DNA of 64,000 nucleotides from Hippophae tibetana (lineage: Eukaryota > Streptophyta > Magnoliopsida > Rosales > Elaeagnaceae). Location of the stretch: contig CM072811.1 in the NCBI GenBank assembly GCA_037013495.1, positions 10,111,190 to 10,175,189 on the forward strand, written 5' to 3'. A program made the translations under genes and the position numbers. A model generated the notes under the pieces. It was given only the letters and a program-made list of their open reading frames with translations, was not told the DNA's origin and made no database searches. This document shows, piece by piece, positions 27,370 to 40,117 of this stretch (positions are counted from its first letter, which is position 1; each line of letters begins with the position of its first letter).

Positions 27370-27394
27370 TAACAATTTAATATTCAAATTGTTA
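27370..27394. other. Conserved hairpin (9-bp perfect inverted repeat), representative copy in unit 29
   Basis: TAACAATTT (27370-27378) and AAATTGTTA (27386-27394) are exact reverse complements around a 7-base loop, AATATTC. It lies just downstream of the AGGCCTAGAGAG landmark. Most units from 22 onward keep both arms. Units with ACCATTT or CTACCAATTT carry one arm mismatch, and units 1-6 lack the structure. No function is known to me. Confidence 0.7.
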
Positions 27395-27673
27395 AGACAA
27401 ATAAACAACAAATAAGATTTTAAAATAATGAAAAATATATACATGACAAAGATAAGATATAAAAAATCTAAAACTTCTCATTCTTTTTAAAGTCGTTTAA
27501 GATTACAACTAAAATCTATAAAATAAGTTATCTTATTATTCAAAATATTTAGGATTTACTATAATAATTAATTGAAAATCACTTTTGTATTTTAAAAAAA
27601 TATGTAACAATATCGAAATTTTCCAATGTTTGTATTATGAATTTGAATTGGCTTAGACTATACTCTCACGAGT

Positions 27674-28631
27674 CATACACTCAAATACAATAATCCTATT
27701 GGTTCAAAAATTAATTCAAATGTATATGACAATAGATCTTTTGTATAGAAATGATCTAATAGTTTTGCATTCGTTTAAAGATGAAAAAGACTAAAAATAG
27801 TGCATAATATTAATCTCATGAAAGTAATCAAATTAAAGGATTTTATAAAGAAATAAAATATTGTTTTTATCCATCGATTAAATTTATCAAATAAATTTTG
27901 AAGTAAGTTTTTAGACATGAATAAAATGCAAAAGGACTTCGTGGGGATGTATTTCCTATACTTTTATTTTATATTTAGCCAATTCTCATAAGGATATTGG
28001 GTCATAGTATTAAGTTTGTACTATTCATTTTTTTTCTTTGATTTGTTTATATCTACTTTTTTGTTTTAGAGATATATAGTTATTAATGAAAAGGACCCAT
28101 TTATAAATTATACCAATATTAAATAATAAGGTGAGTAGTTAATTGGTGTTTTTTCTTCGTATTGGTTTAAGCAACCCCATATATGACTCTTTTTAGGAAT
28201 TCATGAATGCATAAATACACATACATATACTTTAAATTTCTACTTAACTTATTGAAGTCAAGTAATAAAAATTAAAATGGAACACTCTATTAGGTGTAAT
28301 TCAATGCAGAGGCCTAGAGAGATAATCTAACCATTTAATATTCAAATTGTTAAGACAAATAAACAACAAATAAGATTTTAAAATAATGAAAAATATGTAC
28401 ATGACAAAGATAAGATATAAAAAATCTAAAACTTCTCATTCTTTTTAAAGTCGTTTAAGATTACAACTAAAATCTATAAAATAAGTTATCTTATTATTCA
28501 AAATATTTAGGATTTACTATAATAATTAATTGAAAATCACTTTTGTATTTTAAAAAAATATGTAACAATATCGAAATTTTCCAATGTTTGTATTATGAAT
28601 TTGAATTGGCTTAGACTATACTCTCACGAGT
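27674..28631 (+). repeat. Satellite monomer 30 (type U)
   Basis: 958 bp. TATACTTTTATTTTATA with a normal GCCAATTCTC. Duplicated as unit 41 at 10,529 bp. Confidence 0.95.
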
Positions 28632-29588
28632 CATACACTCAAATACAATAATCCTATTGGTTCAAAAATTAATTCAAATATATATGACAATAGATCTTTT
28701 GTATAGAAATGATCTAATAGTTTTGCATTCGTTTAAAGATGAAAAAGACTAAAAATAGTGCATAATATTAATCTCATGAAAGTAATCAAATTAAAGGATT
28801 TTATAAAGAAATAAAATATTGTTTTTATCCATCGATTAAATTTATCAAATAAATTTTGAAGTAAGTTTTTAGACATGAATAAAATGCAAAAGGACTTCGT
28901 GGGGATGTATTTCCTATATTTTACTTTTATATTTAGCCAATTCTCATAAGGATATTGGGTCATAGTATTAAGTTTGTACTATTCATTTTTTAACTTTGTT
29001 TTATTTATATCTACTTTTTGTTTTAGAGATATATAGTTATTAATGAAAAGGACCCATTTATAAATTATACCAATATTAAATAATAAGGTGAGTAGTTAAT
29101 TGGTGTTTTTTCTTCGTATTGGTTTAAGCAACCCCATATATGACTCTTTTTAGGAATTCATGAATGCTTCAATACACAGACATATACTTTAAATTTCTAC
29201 TTAATTTATTGAAGTCAAGTAATAAAAATTAAAATTGAACACTCTATTAGGTGTAATTCAATGCAGAGGCCTAGAGAGATAATCTAACAATTTAATATTC
29301 AAATTGTTAAGACAAATAAACAACAAATAAGATTTTAAAATAATGAAAAATATATACATGACAAAGATAAGATATAAAAAATCTAAAACTTCTCATTCTT
29401 TTTAAAGTCGTTTAAGATTACAACTAAAATCTATAAAATAAGTTATCTTATTATTCAAAATATTTAGGATTTACTATAATAATTAATTGAAAATAACTTT
29501 CTTATTTTAAAAAAATATGTAACATTATCAAAATATTCCAATGTTTGTATTATGAATTTGAATTCGCTTAGACTATACTCTCACAAGT
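28632..29588 (+). repeat. Satellite monomer 31 (type V)
   Basis: 957 bp. CATTTTTTAACTTTG and GAATGCTTCAAT. Duplicated as unit 42 at 10,529 bp. Confidence 0.95.
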
Positions 29589-30545
29589 CATACACTCAAA
29601 TACAATAATCCTATTGGTTCAAATATTAATTCAAATGTATATGACAATAGATCTTTTGTATAGAAATGATCTAATAGTTTTGCATTCGTTTAAAGATGAA
29701 AAAGACTAAAAATAGTGCAAAATATTAATCTCATGAAAGTAATCAAATTAAAGGATTTTATAAAGAAATAAAATATTATATTTATCAATCGATTAAATTT
29801 ATCAAATAAATTTTGAAGTAAGTTTTTAGACATGAATAAAATGCAAAAGGACTTCGTGGGGATGTATTTCCTATATTTTACTTTTATATTTAGCCAATTC
29901 TCATAAGGATATTGGGTCATAGTATTAAGTTTGTACTATTCATTTTTTAACTTTGTTTTATTTATATCTACTTTTTGTTTTAGAGATATATAGTTATTAA
30001 TGAAAAGGAACTGTTTATAAATTATACCAATATTAAATAATAAGGTGAGTAGTTAATTGGTGTTTTTTCTTCGTATTGGTTTAAGCAACCCCATATATGA
30101 CTCTTTTTAGGAATTCATGAATGCATGAATACACAGACATATACTTTAAATTTCTACTTAACTTATTGAAGTCAAGTAATAAAAATTAAAATTGAACACT
30201 CTATTAGGTGTAATTCAATGCAGAGGCCTAGAGAGATAATCTAACAATTTAATATTCAAATTGTTAAGACAAATAAACAACAAATAAGATTTTAAAATAA
30301 TGAAAAATATATACATGACAAAGATAAGATATAAAAAATCTAAAACTTCTCATTCTTTTTAATGTCGTTTAAGATTACAACTAAAATCTATAAAATAAAT
30401 TATCTTATTATTCAAAATATTTAGGATTTACTATAATAATTAATTGAAAATAACTTTTGTATTTTAAAAAAATATGTAACAATATCGAAATTTTCCAATG
30501 TTTGTATTATGAATATTAATTGGCTTAGACTATACTCTCACGAGT
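29589..30545 (+). repeat. Satellite monomer 32 (type W)
   Basis: 957 bp. Preceded by CACAAGT. Has GTGCAAAATATTAATC and GGAACTGTTTATAAA, like the units after 43, but keeps CATTTTTTAACTTTG from type V. Confidence 0.95.
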
Positions 30546-31503
30546 CATACACTCAAATACAATAATCCTATTGGTTCAAAAATTAATTCAAATGTATATG
30601 ACAATAGATCTTTTGTATAGAAATGATCTAATAGTTTTGCATTCGTTTAAAGATGAAAAAGACTAAAAATAGTGCATAATATTAATCTCATGAAAGTAAT
30701 CAAATTAAAGGATTTTATAAAGAAATAAAATATTGTTTTTATCCATCGATTAAATTTATCAAATAAATTTTGAAGTAAGTTTTTAGACATGAATAAAATG
30801 CAAAAGGACTTCGTGGGGATGTATTTCCTATACTTTTATTTTATATTTAGCCATTTCTCATAAGGATATTGGGTCATAGTATTAAGTTTGTACTATTCAT
30901 TTTTTTTCTTTGATTTGTTTATATCTACTTTTTTGTTTTAGAGATATATAGTTATTAATGAAAACGACCCATTTGTAAATTATACCAATATTAAATAATA
31001 AGGTGAGTAGTTAATTGGTGTTTTTTCTTCGTATTGGTTTAAGCAACCCCATATATGACTCTTTTTAGGAATTCATGAATGCATAAATACACATACATAT
31101 ACTTTAAATTTCTACTTAACTTATTGAAGTCAAGTAATAAAAATTAAAATGGAACACTCTATTAGGTGTAATTCAATGCAGAGGCCTAGAGAGATAATCT
31201 AACCATTTAATATTCAAATTGTTAAGACAAATAAACAACAAATAAGATTTTAAAATAATGAAAAATATGTACATGACAAAGATAAGATATAAAAAATCTA
31301 AAACTTCTCATTCTTTTTAAAGTCGTTTAAGATTACAACTAAAATCTATAAAATAAGTTATCTTATTATTCAAAATATTTAGGATTTACTATAATAATTA
31401 ATTGAAAATCACTTTTGTATTTTAAAAAAATATGTAACAATATCGAAATTTTCCAATGTTTGTATTATGAATTTGAATTGGCTTAGACTATACTCTCACG
31501 AGT
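30546..31503 (+). repeat. Satellite monomer 33 (type P)
   Basis: 958 bp. Copy of unit 24, differing visibly in one T-run length and in the restored TTTAGGATTT. Confidence 0.95.
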
Positions 31504-32460
31504 CATACACTCAAATACAATAATCCTATTGGTTCAAAAATTAATTCAAATATATATGACAATAGATCTTTTGTATAGAAATGATCTAATAGTTTTGCAT
31601 TCGTTTAAAGATGAAAAAGACTAAAAATAGTGCATAATATTAACTCATGAAAGTAATCAAATTAAAGGATTTTATAAAGAAATAAAATATTGTTTTTATC
31701 CATCGATTAAATTTATCAAATAAATTTTGAAGTAAGTGTTTAGACATGAATAAAATGCAAAAGGACTTCGTGGGGATGTATTTCCTATATTTTTCTTTTA
31801 TATTTAGCCAATTCTCATAAGGAGATTGGGTCATAGTATTAAGTTTGTACTATTCATTTTTTTTTCTTTGTTTTATTTATATCTACTTTTTGTTTTAGAG
31901 ATATTCAGTTATTAATGAAAAGGACCCATTTATAAATTATACCAATATTAAATAATAAGGTGAGTAGTTAATTGGTGTTTTTTCTTCGTATTGGTTTAAG
32001 CAACCCCATATATGACTCTTTTTAGGAATTCATGAATGCATAAATACACATACATATACTTTAAATTTCTACTTAACTTATTGAAGTCAAGTAATAAAAA
32101 TTAAAATGGAACACTCTATTAGGTGTAATTCAATGCAGAGGCCTAGAGAGATAATCTAACCATTTAATATTCAAATTGTTAAGACAAATAAACAACAAAT
32201 AAGATTTTAAAATAATGAAAAATATGTACATGACAAAGATAAGATATAAAAAATCTAAAACTTCTCATTCTTTTTAAAGTCGTTTAAGATTACAACTAAA
32301 ATCTATAAAATAAGTTATCTTATTATTCAAAATATTTAGGATTTACTATAATAATTAATTGAAAATCACTTTTGTATTTTAAAAAAATATGTAACAATAT
32401 CGAAATTTTCCAATGTTTGTATTATGAATTTGAATTGGCTTAGACTATACTCTCACGAGT
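31504..32460 (+). repeat. Satellite monomer 34 (type Q)
   Basis: 957 bp. Copy of unit 25. 3' half with GCATAAATACACATAC and ACCATTTAATATTC. Confidence 0.95.
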
Positions 32461-33416
32461 CATACACTCAAATACAATAATCCTATTGGTTCAAAAATTA
32501 ATTCAAATATATATGACAATAGATCTTTTGTATAGAAATGATCTAATAGTTTTGCATTCGTTTAAAGATGAAAAAGACTAAAAATAGTGCATAATATTAA
32601 CTCATGAAAGTAATCAAATTAAAGGATTTTATAAAGAAATAAAATATTGTTTTTATCCATCGATTAAATTTATCAAATAAATTTTGAAGTAAGTGTTTAG
32701 ACATGAATAAAATGCAAAAGGACTTCGTGGGGATGTATTTCCTATATTTTTCTTTTATATTTAGCCAATTCTCATAAGGAGATTGGGTCATAGTATTAAG
32801 TTTGTACTATTCATTTTTTTTCTTTGTTTTATTTATATCTACTTTTTGTTTTAGAGATATTCAGTTATTAATGAAAAGGACCCATTTATAAATTATACCA
32901 ATATTAAATAATAAGGTGAGTAGATAATTGGTGTTTTTTCTTCGTATTGGTTTAAGCAACCCCATATATGACTCTTTTTAGGAATTCATGAATGCTTGAA
33001 TACACAGACATATACTTTAAATTTCTACTTAACTTATTGAAGTCAAGTAATAAAAATTAAAATGGAACACTCTATTAGGTGTAATTCAATGCAGAGGCCT
33101 AGAGAGATAATCTAACCATTTAATATTCAAATTGTTAAGACAAATAAACAACAAATAAGATTTTAAAATAATGAAAAATATGTACATGACAAAGATAAGA
33201 TATAAAAAATCTAAAACTTCTCATTCTTTTTAAAGTCGTTTAAGATTACAACTAAAATCTATAAAATAAGTTATCTTATTATTCAAAATATTTAGGATTT
33301 ACTATAATAATTAATTGAAAATCACTTTTGTATTTTAAAAAAATATGTAACAATATCGAAATTTTCCAATGTTTGTATTATGAATTTGAATTGGCTTAGA
33401 CTATACTCTCACGAGT
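32461..33416 (+). repeat. Satellite monomer 35 (type Q', mosaic)
   Basis: 956 bp. R-type up to GAATGCTTGAATACAC, then Q-type from TTATTGAAGTCAAG onward. The switch lies between about 32997 and 33038. Confidence 0.95.
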
Positions 33417-34372
33417 CATACACTCAAATACAATAATCCTATTGGTTCAAAAATTAATTCAAATATATATGACAATAGATCTTTTGTATAGAAATGATCT
33501 AATAGTTTTGCATTCGTTTAAAGATGAAAAAGACTAAAAATAGTGCATAATATTAACTCATGAAAGTAATCAAATTAAAGGATTTTATAAAGAAATAAAA
33601 TATTGTTTTTATCCATCGATTAAATTTATCAAATAAATTTTGAAGTAAGTGTTTAGACATGAATAAAATGCAAAAGGACTTCGTGGGGATGTATTTCCTA
33701 TATTTTTCTTTTATATTTAGCCAATTCTCATAAGGAGATTGGGTCATAGTATTAAGTTTGTACTATTCATTTTTTTTTCTTTGTTTTATTTATATCTACT
33801 TTTTGTTTTAGAGATATTCAGTTATTAATGAAAAGGACCCATTTATAAATTATACCAATATTAAATAATAAGGTGAGTAGATAATTGGTGTTTTTTCTTC
33901 GTATTGGTTTAAGCAACCCCATATATGACTCTTTTTAGGAATTCATGAATGCTTGAATACACAGACATATACTTTAAATTTCTACTTAACTTATTCAAGT
34001 AATGAAATAAAAATTTAAATTGAACACTCTATTAGGTGTAATTCAATGCAGAGGCCTAGAGAGATAATCTAACAATTTAAAATTCAAATTGTTAAGACAA
34101 TAAACAACAAATAAGATTTTAAAATAATGAAAAATATATATATGACAAAGATAAGATATAAAAAATCTAAAACTTCTCATTCTTTTTAATGTCGTTTAAG
34201 ATTACAACTAAAATCTATAAAATAAGTTATCTAATTATTCAAAATATTTAGGATTTACTATAATAATTAATTGAAAATCACTTTCGTATTTTAAAAAAAT
34301 ATGTAACAATATCGAAATTTTCCAATCTTTGTATTATGAATTTGAATTGGCTTAGACTATACTCTCACGAGT
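33417..34372 (+). repeat. Satellite monomer 36 (type R)
   Basis: 956 bp. Matches unit 26 at 9,571 bp, including AGACAATAAAC. AAATATATATATGAC replaces the AAATATATAAATGAC of unit 26. Confidence 0.95.
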
Positions 34373-35330
34373 CATACACTCAAATACAATAATCCTATTG
34401 GTTCAAAAATTAATTCAAATGTATATGAGAATAGATCCTTTGTATAGAAATGATCTAATAGTTTTGCATTCGTTTAAAGATGAAAAAGACTAAAAATAGT
34501 GCATAATATTAATCTCATGAAAGTAATCAAATTAAAGGATTTTATAAAGAAATAAAATATTATTTTTATCCATCGATTAAATTTATTAAATAAATTTTAA
34601 AGTATGTTTTTAGACATGAATAAAATGCAAAAGGACTTCGTGGGGAAGTATTTCCTATATTTTTCTTTTATATTTAGCCAATTCTCATAAGGATATTGGG
34701 TCATAGTATTAAGTTTGTACTATTCATTTTTTTTTCTTTGTTTTGTTTATATCTACTTTTTGTTTTTGAGATATATAGTTATTAATGAAAAGGACCCATT
34801 TATAAATTATACCAATATTAAATAATAAGGTGAGTAGATAATTGGTGTTTTTTCTTCGTATTGGTTTAAGCAACCCCATATATGACTCTTTTTAGGAATT
34901 CATGAATGCATGAATACACAGACATATACTTTAAATTTCTACTTAACTTATTGAAGTCAAGTAATAAAAATTAAAATTGAACACTCTATTAGGTGTAATT
35001 CAATGCAGAGGCCTAGAGAGATAATCTAACAATTTAATATTCAAATTGTTAAGACAAATAAACAACAAATAAGATTTTAAAATAATGAAAAATATATACA
35101 TGACAAAGATAAGATATAAAAAATCTAAAACTTCTCATTCTTTTTAAAGTCGTTTAAGATTACAACTAAAATCTATAAAATAAGTTATCTTATTATTCAA
35201 AATATTTAGGATTTACTATAATAATTAATTGAAAATCACTTTTGTATTTTAAAAAAATATGTAACAATATCGAAATTTTCCAATGTTTGTATTATGAATT
35301 TGAATTGGCTTAGACTATACTCTCACGAGT
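34373..35330 (+). repeat. Satellite monomer 37 (type T)
   Basis: 958 bp. Matches unit 29 and unit 40. Confidence 0.95.
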
Positions 35331-36288
35331 CATACACTCAAATACAATAATCCTATTGGTTCAAAAATTAATTCAAATGTATATGACAATAGATCTTTTG
35401 TATAGAAATGATCTAATAGTTTTGCATTCGTTTAAAGATGAAAAAGACTAAAAATAGTGCATAATATTAATCTCATGAAAGTAATCAAATTAAAGGATTT
35501 TATAAAGAAATAAAATATTGTTTTTATCCATCGATTAAATTTATCAAATAAATTTTGAAGTAAGTGTTTAGACATGAATAAAATGCAAAAGGACTTCGTG
35601 GGGATGTATTTCCTATATTTTTCTTTTATATTTAGCCAATTCTCATAAGGAGATTGGGTCATAGTATTAAGTTTGTACTATTCATTTTTTTTTCTTTGTT
35701 TTATTTATATCTACTTTTTGTTTTAGAGATATTCAGTTATTAATGAAAAGGACCCATTTATAAATTATACCAATATTAAATAATAAGGTGAGTAGTTAAT
35801 TGGTGTTTTTTCTTCGTATTGGTTTAAGCAACCCCATATATGACTCTTTTTAGGAATTCATGAATGCATAAATACACATACATATACTTTAAATTTCTAC
35901 TTAACTTATTGAAGTCAAGTAATAAAAATTAAAATGGAACACTCTATTAGGTGTAATTCAATGCAGAGGCCTAGAGAGATAATCTAACCATTTAATATTC
36001 AAATTGTTAAGACAAATAAACAACAAATAAGATTTTAAAATAATGAAAAATATGTACATGACAAAGATAAGATATAAAAAATCTAAAACTTCTCATTCTT
36101 TTTAAAGTCGTTTAAGATTACAACTAAAATCTATAAAATAAGTTATCTTATTATTCAAAATATTTAGGATTTACTATAATAATTAATTGAAAATCACTTT
36201 TGTATTTTAAAAAAATATGTAACAATATCGAAATTTTCCAATGTTTGTATTATGAATTTGAATTGGCTTAGACTATACTCTCACGAGT
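35331..36288 (+). repeat. Satellite monomer 38 (type U', mosaic)
   Basis: 958 bp. The first ~150 bp are U-like (ATTAATCTCATG kept). From GTAAGTGTTTAG on it follows type Q (GAGATTGGGTC, GATATTCAG, GCATAAATACACATAC). Confidence 0.95.
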
Positions 36289-37244
36289 CATACACTCAAA
36301 TACAATAATCCTATTGGTTCAAAAATTAATTCAAATATATATGACAATAGATCTTTTGTATAGAAATGATCTAATAGTTTTGCATTCGTTTAAAGATGAA
36401 AAAGACTAAAAATAGTGCATAATATTAACTCATGAAAGTAATCAAATTAAAGGATTTTATAAAGAAATAAAATATTGTTTTTATCCATCGATTAAATTTA
36501 TCAAATAAATTTTGAAGTAAGTGTTTAGACATGAATAAAATGCAAAAGGACTTCGTGGGGATGTATTTCCTATATTTTTCTTTTATATTTAGCCAATTCT
36601 CATAAGGAGATTGGGTCATAGTATTAAGTTTGTACTATTCATTTTTTTTTCTTTGTTTTATTTATATCTACTTTTTGTTTTAGAGATATTCAGTTATTAA
36701 TGAAAAGGACCCATTTATAAATTATACCAATATTAAATAATAAGGTGAGTAGATAATTGGTGTTTTTTCTTCGTATTGGTTTAAGCAACCCCATATATGA
36801 CTCTTTTTAGGAATTCATGAATGCTTCAATACACAGACATATACTTTAAATTTCTACTTAACTTATTCAAGTAATGAAATAAAAATTTAAATTGAACACT
36901 CTATTAGGTGTAATTCAATGCAGAGGCCTAGAGAGATAATCTAACAATTTAAAATTCAAATTGTTAAGACAATAAACAACAAATAAGATTTTAAAATAAT
37001 GAAAAATATATATATGACAAAGATAAGATATAAAAAATCTAAAACTTCTCATTCTTTTTAATGTCGTTTAAGATTACAACTAAAATCTATAAAATAAGTT
37101 ATCTAATTATTCAAAATATTTAGGATTTACTATAATAATTAATTGAAAATCACTTTCGTATTTTAAAAAAATATGTAACAATATCGAAATTTTCCAATCT
37201 TTGTATTATGAATTTGAATTGGCTTAGACTATACTCTCACGAGT
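36289..37244 (+). repeat. Satellite monomer 39 (type R)
   Basis: 956 bp. Matches unit 36 at 2,872 bp, with a private GAATGCTTCAATACAC. Confidence 0.95.
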
Positions 37245-38202
37245 CATACACTCAAATACAATAATCCTATTGGTTCAAAAATTAATTCAAATGTATATGA
37301 GAATAGATCCTTTGTATAGAAATGATCTAATAGTTTTGCATTCGTTTAAAGATGAAAAAGACTAAAAATAGTGCATAATATTAATCTCATGAAAGTAATC
37401 AAATTAAAGGATTTTATAAAGAAATAAAATATTATTTTTATCCATCGATTAAATTTATTAAATAAATTTTAAAGTATGTTTTTAGACATGAATAAAATGC
37501 AAAAGGACTTCGTGGGGAAGTATTTCCTATATTTTTCTTTTATATTTAGCCAATTCTCATAAGGATATTGGGTCATAGTATTAAGTTTGTACTATTCATT
37601 TTTTTTTCTTTGTTTTGTTTATATCTACTTTTTGTTTTTGAGATATATAGTTATTAATGAAAAGGACCCATTTATAAATTATACCAATATTAAATAATAA
37701 GGTGAGTAGATAATTGGTGTTTTTTCTTCGTATTGGTTTAAGCAACCCCATATATGACTCTTTTTAGGAATTCATGAATGCATGAATACACAGACATATA
37801 CTTTAAATTTCTACTTAACTTATTGAAGTCAAGTAATAAAAATTAAAATTGAACACTCTATTAGGTGTAATTCAATGCAGAGGCCTAGAGAGATAATCTA
37901 ACAATTTAATATTCAAATTGTTAAGACAAATAAACAACAAATAAGATTTTAAAATAATGAAAAATATATACATGACAAAGATAAGATATAAAAAATCTAA
38001 AACTTCTCATTCTTTTTAAAGTCGTTTAAGATTACAACTAAAATCTATAAAATAAGTTATCTTATTATTCAAAATATTTAGGATTTACTATAATAATTAA
38101 TTGAAAATCACTTTTGTATTTTAAAAAAATATGTAACAATATCGAAATTTTCCAATGTTTGTATTATGAATTTGAATTGGCTTAGACTATACTCTCACGA
38201 GT
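37245..38202 (+). repeat. Satellite monomer 40 (type T)
   Basis: 958 bp. Matches unit 37 at 2,872 bp and unit 29 at 10,529 bp. Confidence 0.95.
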
Positions 38203-39160
38203 CATACACTCAAATACAATAATCCTATTGGTTCAAAAATTAATTCAAATGTATATGACAATAGATCTTTTGTATAGAAATGATCTAATAGTTTTGCATT
38301 CGTTTAAAGATGAAAAAGACTAAAAATAGTGCATAATATTAATCTCATGAAAGTAATCAAATTAAAGGATTTTATAAAGAAATAAAATATTGTTTTTATC
38401 CATCGATTAAATTTATCAAATAAATTTTGAAGTAAGTTTTTAGACATGAATAAAATGCAAAAGGACTTCGTGGGGATGTATTTCCTATACTTTTATTTTA
38501 TATTTAGCCAATTCTCATAAGGATATTGGGTCATAGTATTAAGTTTGTACTATTCATTTTTTTTCTTTGATTTGTTTATATCTACTTTTTTGTTTTAGAG
38601 ATATATAGTTATTAATGAAAACGACCCATTTATAAATTATACCAATATTAAATAATAAGGTGAGTAGTTAATTGGTGTTTTTTCTTCGTATTGGTTTAAG
38701 CAACCCCATATATGACTCTTTTTAGGAATTCATGAATGCATAAATACACATACATATACTTTAAATTTCTACTTAACTTATTGAAGTCAAGTAATAAAAA
38801 TTAAAATGGAACACTCTATTAGGTGTAATTCAATGCAGAGGCCTAGAGAGATAATCTAACCATTTAATATTCAAATTGTTAAGACAAATAAACAACAAGT
38901 AAGATTTTAAAATAATGAAAAATATGTACATGACAAAGATAAGATATAAAAAATCTAAAACTTCTCATTCTTTTTAAAGTCGTTTAAGATTACAACTAAA
39001 ATCTATAAAATAAGTTATCTTATTATTCAAAATATTTAGGATTTACTATAATAATTAATTGAAAATCACTTTTGTATTTTAAAAAAATATGTAACAATAT
39101 CGAAATTTTCCAATGTTTGTATTATGAATTTGAATTGGCTTAGACTATACTCTCACGAGT
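38203..39160 (+). repeat. Satellite monomer 41 (type U)
   Basis: 958 bp. Matches unit 30. One visible difference is AAAACGACCC for AAAAGGACCC. Confidence 0.95.
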
Positions 39161-40117
39161 CATACACTCAAATACAATAATCCTATTGGTTCAAAAATTA
39201 ATTCAAATATATATGACAATAGATCTTTTGTATAGAAATGATCTAATAGTTTTGCATTCGTTTAAAGATGAAAAAGACTAAAAATAGTGCATAATATTAA
39301 TCTCATGAAAGTAATCAAATTAAAGGATTTTATAAAGAAATAAAATATTGTTTTTATCCATCGATTAAATTTATCAAATAAATTTTGAAGTAAGTTTTTA
39401 GACATGAATAAAATGCAAAAGGACTTTGTGGGGATGTATTTCCTATATTTTTCTTTTATATTTAGCCAATTCTCATAAGGATATTGGGTCATAGTATTAA
39501 GTTTGTACTATTCATTTTTTAACTTTGTTTTATTTATATCTACTTTTTGTTTTAGAGATATATAGTTATTAATGAAAAGGACCCATTTATAAATTATACC
39601 AATATTAAATAATAAGGTGAGTAGTTAATTGGTGTTTTTTCTTCGTATTGGTTTAAGCAACCCCATATATGACTCTTTTTAGGAATTCATGAATGCTTCA
39701 ATACACAGACATATACTTTAAATTTCTACTTAACTTATTCAAGTCCACTAATAAAAATTAAAATTGAACACTCTATTAGGTGTAATTCAATGCAGAGGCC
39801 TAGAGAGATAATCTAACAATTTAATATTCAAATTGTTAAGACAAATAAACAACAAATAAGATTTTAAAATAATGAAAAATATATACATGACAAAGATAAG
39901 ATATAAAAAATCTAAAACTTCTCATTCTTTTTAAAGTCGTTTAAGATTACAACTAAAATCTATAAAATAAGTTATCTTATTATTCAAAATATTTAGGATT
40001 TACTATAATAATTAATTGAAAATAACTTTCGTATTTTAAAAAAATATGTAACATTATCAAAATATTCCAATCTTTTTATAATGAATTTGAATTCGCTTAG
40101 ACTATACTCTCACAAGT
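39161..40117 (+). repeat. Satellite monomer 42 (type V)
   Basis: 957 bp. Matches unit 31. GGACTTTGTGGGG near 39421 is a CpG-to-TpG change, and the 3' end has AATCTTTTTATAATG. Confidence 0.95.

Larger units (their letters stand above)
26716..27673 (+). repeat. Satellite monomer 29 (type T)
   Basis: 958 bp. 5' half as type S. 3' half with GAATGCATGAAT and TTGAAGTCAAG. Duplicated as units 37 and 40. Confidence 0.95.
21930..30545 (+). repeat. Nine-unit segment, units 24-32 (types P Q R S S T U V W)
   Basis: This run is the source-like copy for several later duplications. P (unit 24) is marked by TTAGCCATTTCTC and CCATTTGTAAATT. Q and R (25, 26) carry ATTAACTCATG, one base short. S and T (27-29) carry AGATCCTTTG and AAAGTATGTTT. 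U (30) has TATACTTTTATTTTATA. V (31) has CATTTTTTAACTTTG. W (32) has CACAAGTCATAC. Unit 33 restarts the series with a P copy at an offset of 8,616 bp. The direction of duplication cannot be told from the sequence alone. Confidence 0.75.
33417..39160 (+). repeat. Three-unit tandem duplication, units 36-38 and 39-41
   Basis: The order R, T, U-like occurs twice in a row. Offsets are 2,872 bp (36 to 39), 2,872 bp (37 to 40) and 2,872 bp (38 to 41). The third members differ in their middle and 3' parts: unit 38 is a mosaic, whereas unit 41 is a regular U unit. Confidence 0.7.
30546..40117 (+). repeat. Ten-unit derivative segment, units 33-42 (P Q Q' R T U' R T U V)
   Basis: Units 33-35 match units 24-26 at a constant offset of about 8,615 bp. 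Units 36 and 37 match 26 and 27 (and 29) at 9,571 bp. Units 40-42 match 29-31 at exactly 10,529 bp for three units in a row. The segment therefore repeats the preceding nine-unit run with internal losses and gains rather than as one clean copy. Confidence 0.75.
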
